Positions 8,119-15,614 of a stretch of DNA of 35,220 bases are shown here, in pieces (position 1 is the first letter of the stretch; every line of letters begins with the position of its first letter). The stretch is from UBA9410 sp963933065. Lineage in GTDB: Bacteria > Actinomycetota > Acidimicrobiia > Acidimicrobiales > MedAcidi-G1. The notes under the pieces were generated by a model. It was not told the DNA's origin and searched no databases. It saw nothing but the letters and a program-made list of their open reading frames with translations. The position numbers and the translations under genes are program-made. The stretch lies in assembly GCA_963933065.1 (NCBI GenBank), contig CAWVUB010000010.1, forward strand, positions 1 to 35,220, written 5' to 3'.

Positions 8119-9327
8119 TCAGCGAGTCAGATGGTCGCCAAGGCGAGCTAGCAGGGCTAGGCACACCTCCAGATCACCGACGTCGACGAACTCATCCGGG
8201 CGGTGGGCTACGCCGATATCGCCCGGTCCCCATAGCACTGCCGGAATACCAACCGCCTGAAACAACCCGGCCTCCGTGCCGTAGGAGACTATGTCCACCG
8301 GCAAATCACCGTTGTTGGCCACCACTTCTTCGGCTAGTAGCACACGCATGAGGTCTAGGGCAGGGGAGGACTCGAGCCACTCCAGACCATCAATCTCACA
8401 CACGACCACGGTCTCGATTGTCGCCTCTGAGTGCACTGCACGCATTTCGGCCAGAAGGGTCACCTCGATCTCAGCCATGCGTGCCTTAACAAACTCTGCA
8501 TCCGACCGCTGGACAGGACGCATCTCCCAGTCAAAGGTGCAACGGTTGGCAACCACGCACCTTCCCTGGCCACCTTCGATGGTGCCCACGTTGAAGGTGG
8601 TCGAGGGCGGACTGTATGGACTGGGGTCCGGTGCCCGAGAGTCGAGTTCGTCTGCCAGACCCAGCAGGCCAGCGATCCACCGGGTGGCGTGGTGTACAGC
8701 ACTTACCGCATCCGCCGGAGCCGAACTGTGACCGTCCATGCCGGTCACCGTGGTCCGGTACTCGTAGCACCCCTTGTGGGCTCCCACGGTGCGCAGACCT
8801 GTTGGCTCACCGATCACTGCGATGGCCGGACGCACACCCCGTTCCACCAGGTCCGCTAGCAGCACTGGCGCTCCGTGAAACCCGTCCTCCTCATCGAAGG
8901 TCAGGGCCACGTGGATGGGCACGATCAGGTCCAGATCGGCAAACGTTGGGGTCATGGCCAGCACACAGGCAATGAAGCCCTTCATGTCTGCCGTGCCCCT
9001 CCCGTAGATCCGACCGTCACGACGGTGGGCCTCGAACGGTGGTGTCGTCCAGTCAGCGGGATCCACGGGGACCACATCGGAGTGACCAGATAACACGATG
9101 CCTCCGGACACGTCAGGGCCAATGGTTGCAAACAAGTTGGCCCGGGTACCGTCCGCGTGGTGGGTCAAAACGACTGATGCTCCAAGCGCCTCAAGGCGCT
9201 CCTGGACGTAGTGGATTAGATCAAGGTTTGGGGTGAGAGCAACAGTGTCGAAGGCGATCAGGTCGTCGAGTAGAGCCAGCATGTCAACCATGTCAGCCGG
9301 TTCGATACCGGTCGGGACGGGTGCCAC
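8119..9327 (-). CDS. M20-family amidohydrolase, ArgE/DapE-like
   Basis: This 402-residue metallo-aminoacylase belongs to the acetylornithine deacetylase / succinyl-diaminopimelate desuccinylase family. It should remove an N-acyl group from an amino acid or diamino acid using two zinc ions. Zinc and catalytic residues are present: H82 and D84 in SGHSDVVP, D115 in GTADMKG, E146-E147 in FDEED, E174 in GEPTG, and H in VAHRPDEF near the C-terminus. The GTG start at 9327 is one base after the stop of the upstream M24 gene, with GAAGG 7 nt before it, so the two are almost certainly co-translated. Next to an ectoine-hydrolase-like gene, deacetylation of N-acetyl-2,4-diaminobutyrate is an attractive role, replacing the unrelated DoeB. 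A true argE role is less likely without other arg genes. Confidence 0.88.
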   Translation of the reverse strand: MAPVPTGIEPADMVDMLALLDDLIAFDTVALTPNLDLIHYVQERLEALGASVVLTHHADGTRANLFATIGPDVSGGIVLSGHSDVVPVDPADWTTPPFEAHRRDGRIYGRGTADMKGFIACVLAMTPTFADLDLIVPIHVALTFDEEDGFHGAPVLLADLVERGVRPAIAVIGEPTGLRTVGAHKGCYEYRTTVTGMDGHSSAPADAVSAVHHATRWIAGLLGLADELDSRAPDPSPYSPPSTTFNVGTIEGGQGRCVVANRCTFDWEMRPVQRSDAEFVKARMAEIEVTLLAEMRAVHSEATIETVVVCEIDGLEWLESSPALDLMRVLLAEEVVANNGDLPVDIVSYGTEAGLFQAVGIPAVLWGPGDIGVAHRPDEFVDVGDLEVCLALLARLGDHLTR

Positions 9328-9328
9328 C

Positions 9329-10513
9329 TCAGACCTTCACGTGGATGCCACGAGACACGTCGGCTAGCGGCTCACCGGGCCCGTCGGCGACGACCACGAA
9401 ACTCTCTGTGATCTCGAGGCCCCAGGTGTCCATCCACAGACCGGGCATGAAGTGGAAGGTCATACCCGGTTGCAGCACCGATTCATCGGACGTCCGCAAC
9501 GAGATGGTCCGCTCCCCCCAGTCCGGTGGGTAGCTGATACCAATCGGGTAGCCGCAACGGCCCTCTTTGTGGAAACCAGCGTCCTCCATCACTGAGAAGA
9601 AGGTCCGGGCCATGTCGCACGCCCGGCTTCCGGCCCGCGCTGTATCCAGCCCGGCTTCCAGACCCGCTAGCACCGCCTTCTCGGCTCGACGCATCTCATC
9701 GGGTGGCCTCCCGAGAAACGTAGTCCGGCACAACGGCAGTTGATAGCGGCGGTGGGCGCCGGCGATCTCGAAAAATGAACCCTCTCCCGCCTTCAGTGGT
9801 TTGTCGTCCCAAGTGAGGTGAGGTGCCGACGCATCGGCCCCGGTAGGCACCAATGGCACAAAGGCCGGATAGTCGCCACCGAACTCTTCAGTGCCAGAGA
9901 TACCGACTGCATAAATCTCGGCAACAAGGTCGCACTTACGCATCCCTGGCTCAATGACATCTCGAATTCTGGCGTGCATCCGCTCTACGATCCGAGCTGC
10001 CCTACCCATGTATTCCAGTTCTTGTACTGACTTGACACCCCGCTCCCAGTTCACGAGCGCAGTGGCATCGACCACCTCAGCGTCAGGTAGCCCGGCGCAC
10101 AAGTGCTGATGGGCGGCTGCCGAGTAGTAGTAGTTGTCAAGTTCCACAGCGATACAGGACGATCCATGGCCCATACCTTCTAGCAACCCAGCGAGCTGCC
10201 CAAAAGCATGCTTCTCAGTCGACATGACGTAGTCGTCGGAGTAGTCGAGAATCCGAGACTCGTCCATGTAGACAGTAAGACGGGCGCCTCTAGCATCCAT
10301 GCGGCGACCCCACCACCATGGCTCACCATCGTGTGTGAGAATGACAGCCTGCGGCGTGTAGAACGACCACCCGTCATAACCAGTTAACCAAGACATGTTG
10401 GATGGGTCGGCGACCACCAGCACCTCAATGCCTTGGGTTTCCATTGACGACCGCACTCTGGCCAGACGATCGGCGTACTCCTGCCGACTAAACGGCAACT
10501 CCACGTCCGGCAT
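9329..10513 (-). CDS. doeA: M24-family hydrolase, ectoine hydrolase (DoeA/EutD)-like
   Basis: This 394-residue protein has the creatinase/prolidase 'pita-bread' fold. It closely follows what I recall of ectoine hydrolase, which opens the tetrahydropyrimidine ring of ectoine to N-acetyl-2,4-diaminobutyrate. Diagnostic stretches are DPSNMSWLTGYDGWSFY near residue 37, VDATALVNWERGVKS, APHLTWDDKPL, GYPIGISYPPDWGERTISL and MTFHFMPGLWMDTWGLEITE. The aspartates that bind metal in M24 aminopeptidases are not evident (FEIAGAHRR occupies the usual region), which fits creatinase/DoeA-type enzymes rather than Xaa-Pro peptidases. AGGGAG precedes the ATG at 10513 by about 6 nt. It heads the operon and diverges from a PhyH gene 68 bp away. 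The other ectoine genes doeB, doeC, doeD and the transporter are not here, so a related cyclic amidine or guanidino substrate remains possible. Confidence 0.75.
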   Translation of the reverse strand: MPDVELPFSRQEYADRLARVRSSMETQGIEVLVVADPSNMSWLTGYDGWSFYTPQAVILTHDGEPWWWGRRMDARGARLTVYMDESRILDYSDDYVMSTEKHAFGQLAGLLEGMGHGSSCIAVELDNYYYSAAAHQHLCAGLPDAEVVDATALVNWERGVKSVQELEYMGRAARIVERMHARIRDVIEPGMRKCDLVAEIYAVGISGTEEFGGDYPAFVPLVPTGADASAPHLTWDDKPLKAGEGSFFEIAGAHRRYQLPLCRTTFLGRPPDEMRRAEKAVLAGLEAGLDTARAGSRACDMARTFFSVMEDAGFHKEGRCGYPIGISYPPDWGERTISLRTSDESVLQPGMTFHFMPGLWMDTWGLEITESFVVVADGPGEPLADVSRGIHVKV

Positions 10514-10581
10514 TGTTCTCTCCCTATTTTCGGCCCAAACATCTGTAGTCGGGATCTGAGGAGGCTAGACCGACTCGCTGG

Positions 10582-11424
10582 TTGGATCTAGGGTTCAGAA
10601 ACGTGCTTAGCCGCCGGCAGATTGCCCACTACCGAGAATACGGCTGGATCGCACCGATTCAGGTGCTGAGCAGCGACGAGGCGGCCCAAGCGCTAGATGC
10701 TCTGGCTGCCGCCGAAGTTGCGTATCCCGAGGACCTAAACAGCGGCAACCGCAACAATGCCCATCTCGTGCTGCCGTTCTTGGCCGATCTGGCCATCCAC
10801 CGAGTCATCTTGGCTTGCGTTGCCACTCTCGTTGATCAGCCCACCGCCCTCCTCAACTCAGTTCTGTTCATTAAAGAGCCTGAAGGCGCGGAGTACGTGA
10901 GTTGGCATCAGGACGGGACCTATATGGGTGTCGACTCGACCGACATGGTCACGGCATGGTTGGCCCTGACGCCCAGCACCAGTAATAACGGCTGCGTAGC
11001 CATGGCCTCGGGAAGCCACCGAGACGGCATCCGTCCTCATACCGACCACTACGGGGTCGACAACATACTGACTAGAGGTCAGAACGTAGAAGGATTTAAT
11101 CCAGACTCTTCTGTCGATATCGTTTTGGCTCCTGGGCAGATGTCACTCCACCATCCGCACCTAATTCACGGGTCGGGTCCCAACCGATCTACTGGTCGCC
11201 GGGTTGGCGTTGCCTTCCAGTCGTACATCGGTTCTGCTGTAAGACCTAGTCGAGGGGAGCACTACGTACTACAGGTGGGCGACGCTCCGGTAGATCCGGC
11301 GTTTACCGTCGTTTCCCATCCTGAGGGCGAGGTAACCGCTTACGGGCGTGCTGTTCGGGAGGCCGCCAATGCCGCATTGTCCGATGTGCTCTACGACGGA
11401 GCCGCTGAGCGCCGCTCCTACTAA
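10582..11424 (+). CDS. PhyH-family Fe(II)/2-oxoglutarate oxygenase
   Basis: This is a 280-residue member of the phytanoyl-CoA dioxygenase family. The iron-binding HxD is H109/D111 in WHQDGTYMG and the distal histidine is H196 in LIHGSGPNRS, followed by basic residues for 2-oxoglutarate. ALTPSTSNNGCVAMASGSH is the conserved core turn. It differs clearly in sequence from the two other PhyH genes in this window. The furthest upstream start is the TTG at 10582. The GTG at 10603 is an alternative with AGGG about 9 nt upstream. A GAGGAGG at about 10558-10564 lies too far from either. It is a single-gene plus-strand unit between two minus-strand operons, and its TAA shares bases with the convergent DUF983 stop. 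The substrate is unknown. Confidence 0.82.
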   Translation: MDLGFRNVLSRRQIAHYREYGWIAPIQVLSSDEAAQALDALAAAEVAYPEDLNSGNRNNAHLVLPFLADLAIHRVILACVATLVDQPTALLNSVLFIKEPEGAEYVSWHQDGTYMGVDSTDMVTAWLALTPSTSNNGCVAMASGSHRDGIRPHTDHYGVDNILTRGQNVEGFNPDSSVDIVLAPGQMSLHHPHLIHGSGPNRSTGRRVGVAFQSYIGSAVRPSRGEHYVLQVGDAPVDPAFTVVSHPEGEVTAYGRAVREAANAALSDVLYDGAAERRSY

Positions 11425-11882
11425 GTCTCAATTTCGGGTGGGACCGGTCGACCAAGACTCGGCGGTTCGTCTGGCAACACGAGCACAACCATGGCTGTCC
11501 ATAACGTCCGGCTAATCGGAGCACACACCAAAGGGGCCATGAGGGAAGCCACCACCGTGGGCACCAGCAGCCGGGGCACCTCCAAGTCAGGCCAGGCAAG
11601 CAAGAACGACGCCGTAATCGTGACCAAGATCACCACAAAGGTCATCACCATATTGACTGCTACAGCCCCGATCCAGTGCCCATGAGTACGCTCGAAGACC
11701 AGCCCGCACTTAGGACACATAGTTCGGATCCTCATCCAGTCTTTCCGGGAGGGTCGATGGAATAGACCGCGACCCCCACACGCTGGACAAGCAGCCACCA
11801 GGCCTCGAATCAGCACACGGACAATCTGTCCGCGTTCGGCCCTAATCGACCGAGACAATCTGAACTGGCTTTCAGTTACCAA
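11421..11882 (-). CDS. DUF983 family small membrane protein
   Basis: This 153-residue protein has an N-terminal treble-clef-like cysteine set, C32-P-A-C35 and C56-P-K-C59-G-L, followed by two hydrophobic segments (roughly residues 72-96 and 101-125). This is the DUF983 pattern: short zinc-ribbon-like proteins with two membrane spans and no established biochemical role. The start is a TTG at 11882 with AGGA about 9 nt before it. A TTG start is a weak call and the true start could be internal. It follows DUF1028 by 100 bp with a small hairpin between (11915-11930), so it may be a separate unit. Its stop overlaps the convergent PhyH stop by 4 bp. Confidence 0.75.
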   Translation of the reverse strand: MVTESQFRLSRSIRAERGQIVRVLIRGLVAACPACGGRGLFHRPSRKDWMRIRTMCPKCGLVFERTHGHWIGAVAVNMVMTFVVILVTITASFLLAWPDLEVPRLLVPTVVASLMAPLVCAPISRTLWTAMVVLVLPDEPPSLGRPVPPEIET

Positions 11883-11914
11883 CCGCTGTGTCCTGACTTC
11901 CTAACGAAGTCCAC

Positions 11915-11930
11915 CGACGATCATTCGTCG
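11915..11930. other. Small hairpin between the DUF1028 and DUF983 genes
   Basis: A perfect 6-bp inverted repeat, CGACGA / TCGTCG, surrounds the tetraloop TCAT. No T-run follows on either strand, so it is not a clear intrinsic terminator. It lies downstream of DUF1028 and could protect the mRNA end or weakly attenuate read-through into DUF983. It may also be chance. Confidence 0.3.
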
Positions 11931-11982
11931 TCTAACCGACGACCTAGACGGTGGCCAGTAAGCGGGCAAGCAGGCCGCACGA

Positions 11983-12660
11983 TCACAGGTCACCAACCAC
12001 GCCGTAACTGGGCGCCACCTCAGGATGCATGGCCCGGTCTAAATAGGCCTGCATCTGCGGCTCATAGTCCGTCCATAGTCTCCGTAGTGCTCCCACTGGA
12101 TCAACCTCGTCCCAATCACAGCGCAGGTCCACCAGGGCGAACGGGTGCACATGATGCACAACGAGAGCCGAAGAATGCACCGAACCTTCCTCGCCGCCAG
12201 CCGCTAACCCTGCCTCCAGCCCACTTAACAGGCGGTCAGCGAGATGGGTGTCGAAATTTTCGACAAACGCCGAAGTCATAGCAGCCGGCACCTCCAGTGA
12301 CGACAGTAGATTGCCCGCCGCAATACAGTGGTTTCCTTCCACGACCCGGTTAGTTCCCAGAATCTGGGTGCCGGTGAAATGTCCGGTCTGCCCAGCCATG
12401 TCGACAACGGCTACCTGCCTAAAATCGGCATTGACCCGACCATCCATGACTGCGGCCACTGCCTCAGTGGCCGAATCGCCAGCATCAAGACGTTCAAAAA
12501 TCCGAGTGGCTAATGACGGATCGGTGATGTTCTGAGTGGCTACTGCACCCAACCCTGCCCGGGCATGTGGGCACCGAGACCCTACGGAAATCGATGACGT
12601 AGCAATAGCTACCCCGACCATGTCAGTCCGGGCGCAATAACCAGTGAGGGAGAAAGTCAT
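11983..12660 (-). CDS. DUF1028 family protein (Ntn-hydrolase-like)
   Basis: This 225-residue protein carries the DUF1028 signature. It starts MTFSLTGYCARTDMVGVAIA, then SVGSRCPHARAGLGAVATQN near residues 27-46, a segment matching the family's aGNiL motif (AAGNLL), and GLEAGLAAGGEEG before the C-terminal third. The family is structurally related to N-terminal-nucleophile hydrolases, but I know of no proven reaction. Members recur in catabolic operons for nitrogenous compounds. The ATG at 12660 has GGAG 7 nt upstream. It lies 14 bp after the Rieske gene, making it the last member of the M20, flavoenzyme, Rid, Rieske, DUF1028 operon. An amide- or peptide-hydrolysing role in that pathway is plausible but unproven. 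Confidence 0.82.
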   Translation of the reverse strand: MTFSLTGYCARTDMVGVAIATSSISVGSRCPHARAGLGAVATQNITDPSLATRIFERLDAGDSATEAVAAVMDGRVNADFRQVAVVDMAGQTGHFTGTQILGTNRVVEGNHCIAAGNLLSSLEVPAAMTSAFVENFDTHLADRLLSGLEAGLAAGGEEGSVHSSALVVHHVHPFALVDLRCDWDEVDPVGALRRLWTDYEPQMQAYLDRAMHPEVAPSYGVVGDL

Positions 12661-12674
12661 ACAGAAGCTCCAAA

Positions 12675-13892
12675 TCAGGTTTCAGGACATGGGTATAAGA
12701 AAGCAGGCGCCAGCCTGTCGGCCAGATAACCCATGAAGTGGTGGAGTTCATGTTCAAGCCAACTCAACGGTCCTGGCTCAGCCAACGGCGAACATGAACC
12801 GGCATGAATACCCTCAACAACTATCCGGTCTTCTTCGCAAACTGCAGTGAAGAAGTCGACCATCTCAGCAATCCAAACCTCTGGATCCACAAGCGACGCG
12901 TGAACCTCGGGAGCCAGCGCAATCCCAAACCTAAGTTCAACTTGCTCAGTACCCCTGGGCCGCAACGATAAGTACCAGAGGTGATCAGGGGCAAGAATGT
13001 ACATATGTGCCGGAAACACCGTCGGCATAAACGTGGTGGACCTCCACGCCCCATCTAGGCGGTCATTGTCTGGGTGTGCCCGGCCGTACTGGGCGCTCTC
13101 ATCCTTCTCAAACATCTGGTACGTGAACGCCCCGTGGCGTTCATCAGGAAACACCACCGTGTCCATCGGCATCCACGTACCAAGCGTGGCCCGGTGGGTA
13201 AACGGTAGGTGATAGCCCTCCATGAAGTTCTCAGTGAGGAACTTCCAGTTCCCGGTCCATACTTCATCAACCTGATGAATCGGCACGTAGTCAGCCACCC
13301 CATAAGGCGCCACAAACCGTTCTATTGGGGCCAATAAGTCGGTGACCGGCATGGCCTCAGAATCCAGCGTGCAGTAGATCCAGCCCTGCCAGATCTCGGT
13401 TCGGATCTCCGGCAGGCAGATATCAGCCTTCTCGAACCCGTTGGTTCTTTCCATGTGGTTGGTGCCCACCAGTTGCCCACTCAAGTCGTATGTCCAGGAG
13501 TGATACGGGCAAGTAACGCGACGACTGTTCCCGGCACCCCCAACCAGCGTCATCATCCGGTGCCGACAGACGTTGGAAAACGTCCGGACCCGGTCCTCGG
13601 TGTCGCGAATACAGAACACTGGCTGCCCAGCAATGGACCAAACTAAATGGTCACCAACATTTGGGATTTCGGCAGCAAGCCCAGGCGATACCCAGTCTTT
13701 TCCGAAAGCTCGCTCCTGTTCAAGAGCCAGTACCTCCTCGGAGTGATACATAGCGGATGGCATGTTGACCGCCATGGATAGTGGACCGTCAGCAACAGCT
13801 CGCAGGTTTGCGAGCACATCGGCGGTCATGGCATGGGGCGAAGAAATCATGCTGCCTAACGGTTCAGTCGGACCGGCAAGTAAGTCGGTCAA
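12675..13892 (-). CDS. Rieske non-haem iron oxygenase, catalytic subunit
   Basis: This 405-residue protein belongs to the ring-hydroxylating dioxygenase alpha-subunit / N-demethylase family. The Rieske [2Fe-2S] site is C109-R-H111 and C128-P-Y-H131. The mononuclear iron site is in ENFMEGYHLPFTHR (N222, H228, H233). Such enzymes hydroxylate aromatic rings or remove N- or O-methyl groups. The motif around the iron differs from the betaine demethylase and carnitine oxygenase (CntA) patterns I recall. The called start is a TTG at 13892, which overlaps the Rid stop by 4 bases. The ATG at 13844 is the main alternative and neither has a convincing ribosome site. No ferredoxin or reductase partner is in the window, so electrons must come from elsewhere. 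It is fourth in a five-gene operon. Confidence 0.85.
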   Translation of the reverse strand: MTDLLAGPTEPLGSMISSPHAMTADVLANLRAVADGPLSMAVNMPSAMYHSEEVLALEQERAFGKDWVSPGLAAEIPNVGDHLVWSIAGQPVFCIRDTEDRVRTFSNVCRHRMMTLVGGAGNSRRVTCPYHSWTYDLSGQLVGTNHMERTNGFEKADICLPEIRTEIWQGWIYCTLDSEAMPVTDLLAPIERFVAPYGVADYVPIHQVDEVWTGNWKFLTENFMEGYHLPFTHRATLGTWMPMDTVVFPDERHGAFTYQMFEKDESAQYGRAHPDNDRLDGAWRSTTFMPTVFPAHMYILAPDHLWYLSLRPRGTEQVELRFGIALAPEVHASLVDPEVWIAEMVDFFTAVCEEDRIVVEGIHAGSCSPLAEPGPLSWLEHELHHFMGYLADRLAPAFLYPCPET

Positions 13893-14305
13893 TCTGGAAT
13901 GACAGCGGTGACCTCAACCTCAACCAGCCACTCGGGGCGGGCCAGGGCAGAAACCACAATGCCAGTCGAACACGGGTAAACACCTTTTAGCCACTTCCCC
14001 ATCTCTTGGTATACCTCCTCGCGGTGCCGGATATCAGTCAGGTACACGACGATCCGGCAAACATCTCTTATCTCGGAGCCAGCTTCATCGAGTAGCAACG
14101 AAACGTTGGCCATCGTCTTTGCCGTCTGGGCACCAGCATCCCCTGGATGCAACGACTCACGAGTATCAAGGTCCTGAGCGACCTGACCGCGCAAGAAAAC
14201 CATGGTCCCACGAGCCACTACGACTTGGCTGAGGTCGTTGTCGAGGTTCTGTTCGGGATACGTCTCCTTCGTGTTAAAGGGGCGAATGCGCTGGTGGGTG
14301 GTCAT
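13889..14305 (-). CDS. Rid (YjgF/YER057c/UK114) family protein
   Basis: This 138-residue protein has the Rid fold order, with FLRGQVAQD near residue 37, DAGAQTAKTMANVSLLLDEAG, then VCRIVVYLTDIRHREEVY. Classical RidA hydrolyses reactive enamine/imine intermediates using an arginine in a P-x-R motif near the C-terminus. Here the corresponding segment reads YPCSTGIVVSAL, so that position is Ser113, and this is probably one of the non-archetypal Rid groups. The frame continues to 14509, but the ATG at 14305 gives the family-like N-terminus and has GGAG about 11 nt upstream. It starts 43 bp after the flavoenzyme gene and overlaps the Rieske start by 4 bp. Within the operon it may process an imine or enamine released by oxidation. 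Confidence 0.85.
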   Translation of the reverse strand: MTTHQRIRPFNTKETYPEQNLDNDLSQVVVARGTMVFLRGQVAQDLDTRESLHPGDAGAQTAKTMANVSLLLDEAGSEIRDVCRIVVYLTDIRHREEVYQEMGKWLKGVYPCSTGIVVSALARPEWLVEVEVTAVIPD

Positions 14306-14348
14306 CACAGAGTCTGCTCCATTTGTCACAACAGTGATTGTCGCGCGT

Positions 14349-15614
14349 TCAGGCTCCGGCTGTGGCCTGGCCGCTGGCGCCGCTTCCCGCCTCGAAAGGG
14401 GTCGAGCCGCCACGACCCCCCTTGGCCGAGAAACCATTACCGAGAGCCAACTGAGCCAAGCGCTCCACGTAGAGGTCATCGCTGAAGTGCAGGGTGAAGG
14501 TCCGGGCATCGCGCATCATCTGGCCCAGCGGATACCGCTCGTGACAGGCCCGTGCTCCAACTAGATCAAAGCCCTGATAGGGAATAGTAAGCACAGCGTC
14601 CTTAGCAAGGTGCATAGTGCGAACAGCGTCAGCCTCGCACTCGTCCGGGTCATCCCCTCGATCAAGACGTTTGGCGGTGGCCTGGAGACAGGCCCGAGTG
14701 GCAAACAGCCTGGCGTCCATCTGGCCTAACTTGACTCGGACAACTTCTGAATCACGAAGGTCGGGTCGGTCAGAGATGTAATCCGCGAGGAAGTCAAACG
14801 CCGCCTGAGCCGACCCCAGGTGGTTTGAGGCGTAAGCACACGAGAACGTTCGAGGGTCCTCAGTAACCCAACCACCAGGATTGCCCACTACGTGTGAGTC
14901 GGGCACGAACACGTTGGTGAACTTCACCCCACACGAAATGGTTGACCTCATGCCCAACATCTGCCAGTCATCCAGCAGTTCCACACCATCAGAGTCCACG
15001 TCAACCACGGCAAAGAGCATCCGTCCTGCGTACGGAGCGTCGCCCTCCACAGCGCACCACACCATCAGATACTTCGCGGCGACAGCGACTGAGGCAAAAC
15101 CTTTACGGGCCGTGAGTTGGTAGCCCCCATCAACCTTTATCAACTCTGCTTCGAGAACCTCAGCCCCGTTCTCGTAAAGGTGGGCTTCCGAGCCCAGCGA
15201 GGCACAAAAGGCCCCGTCAGCGATCTCTGGCAAAAACCGTTCACATTGCTCGGGTGTTGAATGCCAAGCAATGATGCCTGCTGCGTGGTTATGAACCTGG
15301 AGAAGTTGAGCCGTGTTGGTCTCCCACCAAGCCAGTCGCTCAAGAGCCTGATACCAAGGGCTATACCGTCCGGGCATCCAAAAACCGGCGCCCCCATATG
15401 TGGTCGGCAAGGTCAAGGCGTGTAAGCCGGCAGCCTTTGCCTCGGCAAAGTTCTCGTACGGGTATTCGACCGCCTCGTCTAGTTTCCGAGCGCGTTCTCG
15501 CCATCTGGGACCGAGAGCATCAATTCTCGACAAAACCTCCGCTACCTCCGGCACCTCTGTCCATAACCCAGTACCACTTGACTCAGCGGGCGTGTCCTCA
15601 GTGGGAATGATCAT
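14349..15614 (-). CDS. Acyl-CoA-dehydrogenase-fold flavoenzyme
   Basis: This 421-residue protein has the acyl-CoA dehydrogenase architecture. The N-terminal helical domain contains PTTYGGAGFW. The middle beta domain has CASLGSEA and ARKGFASVAVAAKYLMVW. The C-terminal helical domain is DARLFATRACLQATAKRL, with GQMMRDARTFTLHFSDDL near 375-393. The modified middle domain and the absence of other beta-oxidation genes make a flavin monooxygenase of the DszC/SfnC type, or an amine or N-acyl dehydrogenase, as likely as a fatty acyl-CoA dehydrogenase. The ATG at 15614 is preferred over a TTG one codon earlier. It overlaps the end of the upstream M20 gene by 17 bp, so the two are coupled. Confidence 0.82.
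   Translation of the reverse strand: MIIPTEDTPAESSGTGLWTEVPEVAEVLSRIDALGPRWRERARKLDEAVEYPYENFAEAKAAGLHALTLPTTYGGAGFWMPGRYSPWYQALERLAWWETNTAQLLQVHNHAAGIIAWHSTPEQCERFLPEIADGAFCASLGSEAHLYENGAEVLEAELIKVDGGYQLTARKGFASVAVAAKYLMVWCAVEGDAPYAGRMLFAVVDVDSDGVELLDDWQMLGMRSTISCGVKFTNVFVPDSHVVGNPGGWVTEDPRTFSCAYASNHLGSAQAAFDFLADYISDRPDLRDSEVVRVKLGQMDARLFATRACLQATAKRLDRGDDPDECEADAVRTMHLAKDAVLTIPYQGFDLVGARACHERYPLGQMMRDARTFTLHFSDDLYVERLAQLALGNGFSAKGGRGGSTPFEAGSGASGQATAGA

Noticed and set aside
8793..8799. Another GGTCTGC (minus strand) that could be a SECIS loop
   Set aside because: It codes Gly-Leu-Arg in the M20 gene. The codon 18 nt upstream is GCA, not TGA, so there is no recoding context.
10582..11424. 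Ectoine hydroxylase EctD, given the nearby ectoine-hydrolase-like gene
   Set aside because: It is PhyH family, but the sequence around its HxD (WHQDGTYMG) does not resemble the EctD signature as I know it, and no ectABC genes are present.
14147..14564. Plus-strand ORFs opposite the Rid and flavoenzyme genes
   Set aside because: Antisense to well-supported genes, with no ribosome site and no recognisable domain.
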